From positions 2,914,001-2,978,000 of the forward strand of contig NZ_CP071517.1 in assembly GCF_016613475.2 (NCBI RefSeq): a stretch of DNA of 64,000 bases. Reading direction: 5' to 3'. The position numbers and the translations under genes are program-made. A model generated the notes under the pieces. That model saw only the letters and a list, made by a program, of their open reading frames with translations. It ran no database searches and was not told where the DNA came from. Below, in pieces: positions 9,087-17,222 of this stretch. Numbering within the stretch: the stretch's first letter is position 1; each line of letters begins with the position of its first letter. This DNA comes from Lysobacter arenosi. GTDB taxonomy: Bacteria > Pseudomonadota > Gammaproteobacteria > Xanthomonadales > Xanthomonadaceae.

Positions 9087-9204
9087 TGCACCCAGCGGGG
9101 CAGGCGCTCATCGCCGGCCGGATTTGGAACAGGGGCTGGCCAAGCGCTCGCGGGGGAAGCCGGGGGGCCGAATGTCGGGGGACGTTCGGCCCCTCTTTTT
9201 TTTT
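9087..9204 (+). ncRNA. Candidate sigma-54-dependent small RNA
   Basis: The ~118 nt between the predicted sigma-54 start and the U-tract of a strong terminator have no convincing reading frame, so the unit looks like a free-standing sRNA gene. The predicted RNA can form a short hairpin around 9103-9115, a larger one closed by GGCC/GGCC (about 9117-9141), and the terminator hairpin. GGA triplets occur at 9120, 9126, 9155 and 9180, some in loops, which invites a CsrA/RsmA-binding reading, but in GC-rich DNA four is not many. No known sRNA family is recognised. Transcription is a prediction. Confidence 0.45.
9164..9204 (+). terminator. Rho-independent terminator
   Basis: A 12-bp stem (9164-9175 with 9182-9193, one G-U pair) closes a 6-nt loop and is followed by TC and nine T (9196-9204). 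It is a textbook plus-strand terminator with no protein gene in front of it. Confidence 0.85.
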
Positions 9205-9214
9205 GGCTTCGCCT

Positions 9215-9243
9215 TCAAAAAACCCAAAGTTTGCTGCGCAAAC
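9215..9243 (-). terminator. Minus-strand terminator-like hairpin
   Basis: GTTTGC-TGC-GCAAAC (9229-9243) is a perfect 6-bp hairpin. Read on the minus strand it is followed by TTTGGGTTTTTT. It could stop transcription coming from the lipoprotein gene at 9675-10274. Confidence 0.45.
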
Positions 9244-9674
9244 CATGGGCCCCATCGGTAGGTCTCCAATCCCCTGCGGCTGCCGCCGCGCCCCCTTACC
9301 AAGGGGGCTGCCGCTTCCAGAAATTCTTTCGCGCCGGGTTGTCGCTTCGGGGAGTCGTCCTGGGCGGGGCCGCGCCTCCTTCTCGAACGCCTGCTCAAAC
9401 GCAAACGACCCCGCCTGGGCGGGGTCGCGGGGAGCGTTTGGAGCTTTCTTCGACTCGGCCGCGCTTGGCGCGGCGGGCCGGAATGGGCGCCGACGCCCGA
9501 CGGGGACGGAACAGGGGGGATCCGTGGTTCCTCGCCGGGCGCCGACATGGAAGCTGGGCCGCTTTGCTGTTTACGTCCAAAAGCGACGTAATCGGTCAAT
9601 AGCCGCAGATTGCCGTCAGTCGAGCCGAGACGCAAGCGGAAAAATGTGAATTGCGGCCAGCTTGCGCAACCCCA
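9244..9674. other. Gene-free stretch with palindromes
   Basis: No credible gene is visible: the open frames here are GC-driven and lack start context. It holds two clear hairpins. One is at 9291-9307 (7-bp arms, CCCCCTT/AAGGGGG); the other is at 9406-9427 (10-bp arms, CGACCCCGCC/GGCGGGGTCG). The second is followed on the minus strand by a weak T-rich tail and may be the terminator of the lipoprotein gene at 9675-10274. Confidence 0.5.
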
Positions 9675-10274
9675 TCAGGGCTCGTGTCGCGGTGCGCGCT
9701 CGCGACCTGCCGACGGACGGCGCGGGGCGTCATTTCGCGGCATCGGACGCGGCTCGTTGGTCGCTTCCGGGTTGGTCGGTCGAACCGCCGAACCGGGGCG
9801 ACCGCCAGGTCGCGGACCAGGCTGCACTCCCGGCTGTGGCGTCGGGCCCTCGCCATTCCAGCCGGGTCGGTTCGGGTAGTTGCCGTACCCGCCGCCATGG
9901 CCCTGACCGTAGCCGTAGCCGCCGCGCCCGCGGTAGCGCGGGTAGTTGTAGTACCCGTGCCCGCCGCCGTACCCCGGGTAGCCGGGACCGTAGCCGTGGC
10001 GATATGGATAGGCGTAGCGGTGCGGGTAGGCGTAGCGGTACGGGTAGCCATAGCCATAGCCGTAGCGATATGGATAGGCATAGGGGTAATACCCGCCCCA
10101 GCCACCGTAGTAGCCGCCATAGCCGCCACCGTAGCCGCCGTAATAGCGGTACTCGACGCTGGGTCGACCGTAGTAGTAGTCACCCGAGCCACCGTAGCCG
10201 CGGTAGCCGTAGTCGGTGATGCAACCCGCCAGCAGTGTCGCGGCGAGTGCAGGTATCAGTAGTTTGCGGATCAT
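9675..10274 (-). CDS. Gly/Tyr-rich low-complexity lipoprotein
   Basis: 199 aa. A signal peptide ends in a lipobox (ATLLAGC, Cys 17), so the mature protein is lipid-anchored in the envelope. Residues ~20-130 are almost entirely Gly and Tyr with Arg and Pro, in repeats such as GGYGG and YPYRY/YAYPYR. The last 60 residues are Pro/Arg/Asn-rich (PGPRPGGRPG). There is no folded domain I recognise. Comparable Tyr/Gly-rich lipoproteins occur in Xanthomonadaceae without known function; the composition suggests a surface-adhesive or phase-separating protein, which is speculation. Confidence 0.75.
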   Translation of the reverse strand: MIRKLLIPALAATLLAGCITDYGYRGYGGSGDYYYGRPSVEYRYYGGYGGGYGGYYGGWGGYYPYAYPYRYGYGYGYPYRYAYPHRYAYPYRHGYGPGYPGYGGGHGYYNYPRYRGRGGYGYGQGHGGGYGNYPNRPGWNGEGPTPQPGVQPGPRPGGRPGSAVRPTNPEATNEPRPMPRNDAPRRPSAGRERAPRHEP

Positions 10275-10483
10275 GATGCGGAACCCCCCGGGTCAGGCCG
10301 TCAGCATCAGGCCGTGGAATTGAACTCGGCCTTAATTTTTCCGGCTCTTGCCTGCTGCGGGTTAACGGGGCTCTCCCCGCCCCGGCGGATGCCGCCGCTC
10401 CAGATGCAGGAAGACCGCGCATTGCCCTATCCGGGCACCGATGCCAGCATGCCACGCTTTGTTTCCATCCCCCGAGAGCGTCG

Positions 10484-11413
10484 ATGACCCTGCACCGTGC
10501 GTCCGGCCAATGGCGGCTGGGACTGATGCTCACCCTGGTCACCGCGCTGTGCTGGGCGACGCTGCCGGTCGCGCTGAAGCTGGTCCTGGAGGTCCTCGAC
10601 CCGATCACCCTGACCTGGTTCCGCTTCCTGGTCGCGGCGGTCGTGACCGGTGCCTGGCTCGGCGCACGCGGCAAGCTCGGCGGTTATGCCCAGCTGGGTC
10701 GCCGCGGCAGCGCGATGCTGGCGCTGGCGGCGCTGATGCTGGTCGGCAACTACGTCTTCTATCTGCTCGGCGTGCAGCACACCACGCCGGCCAACGCCCA
10801 GCTGCTGATCCAGCTGGCACCGCTGTTGATGACACTGGGCGGCGTGTGGGTGTTCGGCGAGCAGTTCCGCGCCGCGCAATGGTTGGGCCTGGCCCTGCTG
10901 GTGACCGGCATGGTGCTGTTCTTTGCCGACCAGCTGGCAGCCAGCGCGCGGGCGCCCGGCTACGTCTTCGGATCGGCGCTGGTCATCATCGGCGCGATCG
11001 TATGGGCGGTGTACGCGCTGCTGCAGAAGCAGTTGCTGCTGCGCCTTGGCTCGATGCAGGTGCTGCTTTTCATCTACGCCTTCGCCAGCGTCGCGCTGCT
11101 GCCGTTCTCGCACCCGGCGGCGCTGCTGCAACTGGACGCGGTGCACTGGGCGATGCTGCTGTACTGCGCCTTCAACACCATCGGCGCGTATGGCGCCTTC
11201 GCCGAGGCGTTGGCGCACTGGGAGGCATCGCGGGTATCGGCGATCCTCGCCACCACGCCCCTGCTGTGTATAGCGGCAGCCACCGCCGTGCATGCGCTGT
11301 GGCCGCAATGGCTGGCACCGGAACGGATCACCACGCTGGGCTGGATCGGCGCGGCGTTGGTGGTGGCCGGCTCGGCGGCGGTGAGCCTGCTCAACCGGCC
11401 TGCGCCGCGCTAG
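10484..11413 (+). CDS. DMT-superfamily (EamA) transporter
   Basis: 309 aa with about ten hydrophobic helices arranged as two EamA repeats (~residues 12-145 and 160-303). The first begins LVTALCWATLPVALKLVL, and the paired repeats end in TLGGVWVFGEQF and an equivalent LGWIGAALVVAGSA stretch. This fold exports or imports small metabolites such as amino acids or purines; the substrate is not readable from sequence. The stop lies 9 nt before the start of the PLP-dependent dehydratase, so the two are probably one transcript and the transporter may serve that enzyme's substrate or product. Confidence 0.88.
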   Translation: MTLHRASGQWRLGLMLTLVTALCWATLPVALKLVLEVLDPITLTWFRFLVAAVVTGAWLGARGKLGGYAQLGRRGSAMLALAALMLVGNYVFYLLGVQHTTPANAQLLIQLAPLLMTLGGVWVFGEQFRAAQWLGLALLVTGMVLFFADQLAASARAPGYVFGSALVIIGAIVWAVYALLQKQLLLRLGSMQVLLFIYAFASVALLPFSHPAALLQLDAVHWAMLLYCAFNTIGAYGAFAEALAHWEASRVSAILATTPLLCIAAATAVHALWPQWLAPERITTLGWIGAALVVAGSAAVSLLNRPAPR

Positions 11414-11422
11414 CATCGGCGC

Positions 11423-12421
11423 ATGACCAACGCCGCTCCTGCCCAGCCCGCCGCCCGCGCCGCCACCCTGCCCGATTTCGACGCGGTCCTGGCCGCCGCG
11501 GCGCGCATCGCGCCCCATGCCCACGTCACCCCGGTGCTGCGTGCGCACAGCCTGGATGCGCTGGCCGGTTGCGAGCTGCACTTCAAGGCCGAGCACCTGC
11601 AACGCGCCGGTGCCTTCAAGTTCCGCGGCGCGTGCAATGCGATCTGGTCGCTGACGCCGGACGAAGCCGCACGTGGCGTGGTCACGCATTCCTCGGGCAA
11701 TCACGGCGCCGCCCTGGCCCTGGCTGCGCGCACGCGCGGCGTGGCCTGCCATGTGGTGGTGCCCGAAGGCGCGGTTGCCGCCAAGGTCGCGGCCATCGAA
11801 GCCTACGGCGCGGTGCTGCACCGCTGCGCGGCCACGATCGCCGCGCGCGAAGCCAAGTGCGCCCAGGTCCAGGCCGACACTGGCGCCGAGCTGGTGCATC
11901 CGTATACCGATTCCCGCGTGATCGCCGGCCAGGGCACTGCAGCGATGGAGCTGCTGGCCAACGACACCGCGTTCGACGCGCTGATCGTGCCGGTCGGCGG
12001 TGGCGGCCTGGCCGCAGGCACGGCGCTGAGCGTGGCCGCGTTGTCGCCGCGGACGAAGTTGTTCCTGGCCGAGCCCAGCGGCGCGGCCGAGACCTGGGCA
12101 TCGATGCAGCGCGGCGAGCGCGTCACCGAGTTCACCCCTGATACCGTCTGCGACGGCCTGCGCGGCACCCTGGGCGATCCCAACTTCGTCATGCTCCACC
12201 AGCACCGCGCCGAAGTCCTCAAGGTCGACGACCGCGACACGATCGCGGCGATGCGCCTGCTCTGGCAGCGCACCAAGCAGATCGTCGAGCCGTCCTCGGC
12301 CGTTGCGCTGGCGGCAGTGCTGACGCGCAAGGACCTGTTTGCCGGTCAGCGCGTGGGCATCGTGCTGTCGGGCGGCAACGTCGATCCGGACGCACTGCCG
12401 GAACTGTTCGCGCGCGGCTGA
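11423..12421 (+). CDS. PLP-dependent serine/threonine dehydratase or serine racemase family
   Basis: 332 aa, single-domain fold type II PLP enzyme. The Schiff-base lysine is K66 in GAFKFRGA; the substrate loop is SSGNHGAALA (~94-103) and the phosphate-binding Gly loop is PVGGGGLAAG (~191-200). There is no C-terminal ACT/regulatory domain, so it is closer to catabolic threonine dehydratase or serine racemase than to biosynthetic IlvA. It follows an EamA transporter by 9 nt. Likely chemistry is deamination of L-Ser/L-Thr to 2-oxo acids; racemisation is an alternative. Confidence 0.88.
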   Translation: MTNAAPAQPAARAATLPDFDAVLAAAARIAPHAHVTPVLRAHSLDALAGCELHFKAEHLQRAGAFKFRGACNAIWSLTPDEAARGVVTHSSGNHGAALALAARTRGVACHVVVPEGAVAAKVAAIEAYGAVLHRCAATIAAREAKCAQVQADTGAELVHPYTDSRVIAGQGTAAMELLANDTAFDALIVPVGGGGLAAGTALSVAALSPRTKLFLAEPSGAAETWASMQRGERVTEFTPDTVCDGLRGTLGDPNFVMLHQHRAEVLKVDDRDTIAAMRLLWQRTKQIVEPSSAVALAAVLTRKDLFAGQRVGIVLSGGNVDPDALPELFARG

Positions 12422-12598
12422 CAGGCCGGATGTCGGAACAGCGTTAACGCTAACGTCGGTCGCCACAGGGGTTCGGCTGGCCATTGGCGGCACCGGTCAC
12501 GTTCGCGACCACCCGCTGCGCCGCTATTATCCCCATGCCGGCTCTTCGCCGGCGTCGCCAAGCCGGCCACCCCCGCCGGCGGCCCGCAAGGACACGCG

Positions 12599-13030
12599 AT
12601 GATGAAGATCGACGGAACCCGCAGCCACGACCGCGCCACGGAGCTGATCCTGGCGTACTACGCGGCGTTCAATCGCGGCGACTGGGACGCGATGCTGGCC
12701 CTGCTTGGCGAGGGCATCATCCACGACCTCAACCAGGGCCCGCGCGAGATCGGCCACGAGGCCTTCGCCGCGTTCCTGCAGCGCATGGCGCGCAGCTATC
12801 GCGAACAGTTGCACGACATCGTGGTCATGGTGTCCCCCGACGGGGCGCGTGCCGCGGCCGAGTACATCGTCCATGGCGAGTACGTGGTCAGCGACACCGG
12901 CCTGCCCGAAGCACGCGGGCAGAAGTACGTGTTGCCCGGCGGGGCGTTCTTCGAGGTCAACGACGGACGCATCCAGCGCGTGAGCAACTACTACAACCTC
13001 GAAGACTGGATCGCCCAGGTCGGCGGCTGA
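12599..13030 (+). CDS. SnoaL-like / ketosteroid-isomerase-fold protein
   Basis: 143 aa, NTF2 fold: ATELILAYYAAFNRGDWDAMLALLGEGIIHDLNQ is the standard N-terminal helix-strand part, and FFEVNDGRIQRVSNYYNLEDW the closing strands. The ATG at 12599 has AAGGA 6 nt upstream. Proteins of this type with HDLNQGPREIG are conserved hypotheticals. It stands alone, 177 bp after the dehydratase gene. A catalytic role is possible but unproven. Confidence 0.82.
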   Translation: MMKIDGTRSHDRATELILAYYAAFNRGDWDAMLALLGEGIIHDLNQGPREIGHEAFAAFLQRMARSYREQLHDIVVMVSPDGARAAAEYIVHGEYVVSDTGLPEARGQKYVLPGGAFFEVNDGRIQRVSNYYNLEDWIAQVGG

Positions 13031-13133
13031 GCCTCCTTCTCCCGGCAGGTTGCTGTGTGTCGGCCGGGCTGCGACAGACGCCTTACGTTTGACGCCGTAG
13101 AGTCGGGCCACCCGCCCGATCCATCGAGTCCGC

Positions 13134-14666
13134 ATGCCCCGCGCCCTGCGCTCACCGTCGCTCTGGATCGCCGTGATGGCGATGGTGCTGGCGCTGTGCT
13201 TCCTGGGCACGCGCGGGATGTGGGATCCGGACGAGGGCCGCTACAGCAATGTCGCGCTGATCATGCTCGACAGCGGCGACTGGCTCAATCCGCATCGCAA
13301 CCACGAGGTCGGGCACTGGACCAAGCCGCCGCTGACCTACTGGATGATCGCCTCCAGCATGGCGGTGTTCGGCGCCAACACCTGGGCCGCGCGACTGCCG
13401 GCGGCGCTTTCGTACCTGCTGTGCGTGTGGTTGACCTGGCGCATCGCGCGCAGGTTGTCGCCGGGCAGCGAGCCTGCCGCGGCGCTCGCCTATGCCAGCA
13501 TGTGGTTCACCGTCGGCGCATCGCAGCTGATCACCACCGACTACATCCTGTCGGCGTGCGAAACACTGGCGATGTGGGCCTTCGTCGAGGCGCGCTTCAC
13601 CCGCACTGCTGAAGCCGGCGAGTCATTGCATCCGCGCCTCTGGATCGCGCTGATGTGGGCCGGATTCGCGCTGGCCTTCATCACCAAGGGGCCAGCCGGA
13701 CTGGTGCTGTTGCCCGTCGTGCTGCTGTTCGATTTCCTGATGCCGGGGCGGCACCGGGTGCTGCAATGGTCGGGCATCGTGCTGTTCGCGGTGCTCGCCT
13801 TGCCGTGGTACCTGGCGGTGTTCCATGGCAACCCGGGGCTGTTCCATTACTTCGTCGGCGACGAGCTGGTGAACCGAATGACCACCGGCGAGTTCGGCCG
13901 CCACGCCGAGTGGTATGGCTGGATCGAGATCTACCTGCCAACGCTCGTGGTCGGGACGCTGCCCTGGACGCCGACACTGTGGCGATGGGCACGCGGGTTG
14001 CCAGCACTGGCTACACCATGGCGCGGCGATCCGGCACGACGCCAGGCCGACGCGCACTGGCTGCTGCCATGCCTGTGGCTGCTGTTGCCGCTGCTGGTGT
14101 TCTGCTTCGCGCGGTCGCGGATGCCGCTGTACCTGTTGCCGCTGTTCGTTCCGATCGCCTTGATCGTGTCGCTGCAATGGCAAAGGGAGAGCCGGCCACT
14201 GCCGCGCTGGCCGTGGCTGCTGGCATGGGTGGCGCTGTTGCTGGCGCTGAAACTGGCGCTGGCCTGGTGGCCGACGCACAAGGATGCCAGGGCCTGGGCC
14301 GACGCCATCCGCGAACGCTCGCGCGTGCCGGTGGAGGAAGTGGTGTTCGTCGAGGACATGGCGCGCTACGGCCTGCACCTGCACCTGGGGACCGGTACCG
14401 AAGTGGAAAAGATCTCGCTGGAGACATTGGAGCAGCCGCGCTTCAACCCGACCTACGACGAGCCGCTCGTGGTCGAACTGGCCGAACACGAGAGCGGCGT
14501 GGTCTGGGTGTGCAAGCAGGTCGACTGGCCGGTCGTGCAGGCGCGCATCCATGCGCTCGGATACCGCGCAACGCTACTGGGTACGCCGTACCAGCGCCGC
14601 GTGATGTTCGAAGTCCATCGCCAGGACGAAACCGGTCAGCGTGCGGCGCCAGCCACGGCCAGGTAG
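13134..14666 (+). CDS. ArnT-like glycosyltransferase (GT83/PMT_2 family), integral membrane
   Basis: 510 aa with ~11 hydrophobic helices. The first periplasmic loop carries the family acidic motif MWDPDEGRYSNVA (residues ~28-40), followed by GHWTKPPLTYW. This is the signature of enzymes that move a sugar from an undecaprenyl-phosphate carrier to lipid A or another envelope acceptor on the periplasmic side. The C-terminal ~130 residues form a soluble domain. No arn operon genes are nearby, so lipid A 4-amino-arabinose transfer should not be assumed; transfer of another polyprenyl-linked sugar is equally likely. Its 3' end overlaps the next convergent gene by 31 bp. Confidence 0.85.
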   Translation: MPRALRSPSLWIAVMAMVLALCFLGTRGMWDPDEGRYSNVALIMLDSGDWLNPHRNHEVGHWTKPPLTYWMIASSMAVFGANTWAARLPAALSYLLCVWLTWRIARRLSPGSEPAAALAYASMWFTVGASQLITTDYILSACETLAMWAFVEARFTRTAEAGESLHPRLWIALMWAGFALAFITKGPAGLVLLPVVLLFDFLMPGRHRVLQWSGIVLFAVLALPWYLAVFHGNPGLFHYFVGDELVNRMTTGEFGRHAEWYGWIEIYLPTLVVGTLPWTPTLWRWARGLPALATPWRGDPARRQADAHWLLPCLWLLLPLLVFCFARSRMPLYLLPLFVPIALIVSLQWQRESRPLPRWPWLLAWVALLLALKLALAWWPTHKDARAWADAIRERSRVPVEEVVFVEDMARYGLHLHLGTGTEVEKISLETLEQPRFNPTYDEPLVVELAEHESGVVWVCKQVDWPVVQARIHALGYRATLLGTPYQRRVMFEVHRQDETGQRAAPATAR

Positions 14667-15256
14667 TCCAGCCCCTGGCTCAGCAGCAGGCGCATCACCG
14701 ACGCGCGCTCGGTGATCGGACGGGTCTGCAATGCATCGAGCAGCGCGCCGACCGAACGGCATCGTGCCGGATGGTCGCTGCCGTTGAGCCCGGCAAGGAA
14801 ACCGTCGTTGAGGATCGCGGCGCGGACACCGGCGGCCTTCAATGCCTGCAGTGCCAGCGCGGGGTTGTAGGGTTGCGGCGGGTTCTGCGCGGAGGCGACG
14901 AAGAAATCGGCGACGGCGTTGGCGAAGCGCACGCGGCTGGGCTGGCTCAGCTGCGAGGCAATCTCGTTGTAACCGTCGACGGTGCGTTCGGCGTCGGGAT
15001 CGAACAGCTCGCACATCACACGCGAGTCCTGCGGCGACTGCGCGCCGGCATGGATCGCCTGGAACAGGCCGTCGACGCTGGCATCGGGAGCGCGCAGCAG
15101 CATCTGCCGACTGTCGCCAAGCAGTGCTCCGGCATCGATGCCCCATTGCTCCAGCGATCCGCTCTGGGCGGATGCGGGCGGGGCAAATACTGAAACGCCG
15201 GCGAGCAGCGACAGGGCCAGCAGCGGACGGAAAGCGAGACGGGTGATGGTCGGCAT
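14636..15256 (-). CDS. Secreted hypothetical protein
   Basis: 206 aa with a clear signal peptide: basic start, LLALSLLAGVSVFA core, then APPASA-QSG, the probable cleavage site. The mature part is helical with two Cys (MCELFDPD and PARCRSV) that could form a disulphide. No family is recognised. It lies downstream of the biotin operon on the same strand, 62 bp after the transporter gene, with a perfect 8-bp hairpin at 15293-15310 between them. Confidence 0.7.
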   Translation of the reverse strand: MPTITRLAFRPLLALSLLAGVSVFAPPASAQSGSLEQWGIDAGALLGDSRQMLLRAPDASVDGLFQAIHAGAQSPQDSRVMCELFDPDAERTVDGYNEIASQLSQPSRVRFANAVADFFVASAQNPPQPYNPALALQALKAAGVRAAILNDGFLAGLNGSDHPARCRSVGALLDALQTRPITERASVMRLLLSQGLDYLAVAGAAR

Positions 15257-15318
15257 GGGTGGAAATCTAACCAGCGGCACCTGAACGTGCGCGGGGCTTC
15301 GAGAAGCCCCGTGCCGGG

Positions 15319-16311
15319 CTACGCACCACGGTCGCCGCGCAGCTCCTGCGTCGCGCGCCGGTCGCCGGCCGCCGCGCGCGCGGCGACCAGGCTGAACACG
15401 ACGATGCCGATCACCACCAGCACCGCACCGCCGAGTGCGCGGCCCTGCGGCCACTGCTCGCCCAGCCACAGCACGCCGATCAGGGTGGCGAACAGGATCT
15501 CGGCCGCCTGCATCGCTTCGGCCGCGGCCAGCGCCGTGGGATCGTTGCGGACCATGCCTGTGGCCTGGAAGAACAGGATCGTGGCAATCACGCCGGCGCC
15601 CAGGGCGACGCCGCCGGCAAGCCAGACCTGTCCCATCGATGGCAAGCCGGTGCCGGTCCAGGCCAGTACCGCCACCGCCAGCCACATCGGCTGGCTGGCC
15701 AGAGTCATGCCGAACACGCGCTGGGTGGCGTTGAGTTCGACGCCGGCCTTCTCCAGATGCAGCAGCAGGCCGCGATTGCCGAGCGGGTAGGCGAAGGCCG
15801 ATACCGCGACCAGCACCAGTGCGATCCAGCCGTCGCGATCCAGGGCGCCACCGCCGTGACCGAACTGCATCAGCAACACACCGGCCACGACCAGCAGGCC
15901 GGTGAGCAGCGCCGGCATCGGGATCCGGGCGCGATCATCGCGATAGAGGAACGGCGCACACAGCATGCCGGCGATCACGGTGAGCTGGAACGTGCCGGCG
16001 ACCAGCCACGACGGTCCACTCGATGCGGCGAAGCTCAGGCACAGGTAGAACAGGACGAAACCAATGCCGCTCCACAGCAGCCACGGACCCGGATGCGCGC
16101 GGATCGCGCGCCACACCGGACCCATGCCGCCCTGCCAGCGCATCACCGGCAGCATCAGCGGCAGCGTGATCAGGTAGCGCAGCGATGCGGTCCAAGCCCA
16201 GTGCCCGCCTTCGACCGCGGCGGCGCGGTTGAGCACGTAGGTGCAGGTGAAGAAGAACGCCGACGCCAGGGCAATGGCGACCGCGGCCAGCGCGACACGG
16301 CGCATGGTCAT
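15319..16311 (-). CDS. EmrE/DMT-type multidrug-resistance efflux transporter family protein
   Basis: 330 aa, about ten transmembrane helices. Features include FTCTYVLNRAAAVEGGHWAWTASLRYLITLP at the start and AAAEAMQAAEILFATLIGVLWLGEQWP in the second repeat, typical of the DMT subfamily annotated as multidrug resistance efflux. The ATG overlaps the bioC stop (ATGA), so it is the last cistron of the biotin operon. That suggests, but does not show, a role in moving a biotin-pathway compound. No substrate can be inferred from sequence. Confidence 0.8.
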   Translation of the reverse strand: MTMRRVALAAVAIALASAFFFTCTYVLNRAAAVEGGHWAWTASLRYLITLPLMLPVMRWQGGMGPVWRAIRAHPGPWLLWSGIGFVLFYLCLSFAASSGPSWLVAGTFQLTVIAGMLCAPFLYRDDRARIPMPALLTGLLVVAGVLLMQFGHGGGALDRDGWIALVLVAVSAFAYPLGNRGLLLHLEKAGVELNATQRVFGMTLASQPMWLAVAVLAWTGTGLPSMGQVWLAGGVALGAGVIATILFFQATGMVRNDPTALAAAEAMQAAEILFATLIGVLWLGEQWPQGRALGGAVLVVIGIVVFSLVAARAAAGDRRATQELRGDRGA

Positions 16312-17222
16312 GGGCGCTTCCGGATCGGGATGCGGCTCACCGGCACCTGCACTTCGTCGACGCCGCCGACGCGGATCGGCGTGCCCGGTTGCGGGCCCCA
16401 GGCGTGTGCGTAGATCACTTCCCAGGTCGCCGGCAGGCGGCCGTCGCGACGCCACGGCTCGTAGGCCTGCGCGGCGCGGGCGAAGCGAGCGCGGCCGGTC
16501 AGGCTGCGGCGACGGTCGATGTTGGCGTTGGTAGCACCGAGCGTGCGCAGCTCGCGCATCAGTTCGCCCAAGTCGGCATGGCCGAGCACGAACTCGTCGC
16601 GGTCGAGCACCGGATTCTTGAAGCCGGCGGCGATCAGCGCGTCGCCGAACTGCGCGATCGTGGCAAACGCACTCACGTGCGGCACGTTGTCGGCTTCGGC
16701 GAAGGCGCCGCGCAGTTCGTGCAGCGTATCGGGACCAAACGTCGACACCAGCAGCAGGCCATCGGGCTTGAGCACGCGGCGGAAACCGGCGAACACCGCC
16801 GGCAGGTCCTCGACCCATTGCAGACACAGGTTGGAGAACAGCACATCGACGCTGCCGTCGCGCAGCGGCAGCGCGCGCGCGTCGGCACAGATGGCATCGG
16901 GACGCGCGCCACCGAGGAAACGCGGGCGCCAGCCGCCGGAGTTCTGGCGGGTTTCGCGCAGCATCGGCAGGGCCAGGTCGAGCGCGACCACCTGCGCCTT
17001 CGGCCAGCGCTTCTGCATGGCGATGCTGGCGTGGCCGGGGCCGCAGCCGATGTCGAGCACCACCTGCGGCGGTGCGCGACCGTGCGCGGGATCGTCGAGG
17101 TAGTCCAGCTGCTCCATCAGGCGCGAAGCGACTTCGCGTTGCAGCGCGGCGGCGTTGTCGTAGCCATGGGCAGCGCGGGAGAACGCGCGGCGGACCTGGC
17201 GGTGATCGAACAGTTCGGTCAT
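16308..17222 (-). CDS. bioC: Malonyl-ACP O-methyltransferase BioC
   Basis: 304 aa. BioC methylates malonyl-ACP so it can enter fatty-acid synthesis as a disguised primer for the pimeloyl chain of biotin. The class I SAM core is visible: VLDIGCGPGHAS (residues ~55-66), VVALDLALPML, then DVLFSNLCLQWVEDL and LLVSTFGPDTLHEL, the last being diagnostic of BioC. The start overlaps the bioH stop (ATGA) and its own stop overlaps the transporter start, so three genes are translationally coupled. Confidence 0.95.
   Translation of the reverse strand: MTELFDHRQVRRAFSRAAHGYDNAAALQREVASRLMEQLDYLDDPAHGRAPPQVVLDIGCGPGHASIAMQKRWPKAQVVALDLALPMLRETRQNSGGWRPRFLGGARPDAICADARALPLRDGSVDVLFSNLCLQWVEDLPAVFAGFRRVLKPDGLLLVSTFGPDTLHELRGAFAEADNVPHVSAFATIAQFGDALIAAGFKNPVLDRDEFVLGHADLGELMRELRTLGATNANIDRRRSLTGRARFARAAQAYEPWRRDGRLPATWEVIYAHAWGPQPGTPIRVGGVDEVQVPVSRIPIRKRP

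Noticed and set aside
9053..9649. Several overlapping frames of ~180-200 codons around 9.05-9.65 kb
   Set aside because: They cross a strong terminator, a sigma-54 site and palindromes and show no protein pattern. Read as non-coding.
9900..10200. Repetitive DNA in the lipoprotein gene as a CRISPR or tandem array
   Set aside because: The repeats are irregular codon-level GGY/YPYR repeats in a coding frame with a lipobox; no constant repeat with unique spacers.
15293..15310. Perfect 8-bp hairpin as an intrinsic terminator after the biotin operon
   Set aside because: No T-run follows on either strand, so it is only noted as a hairpin.
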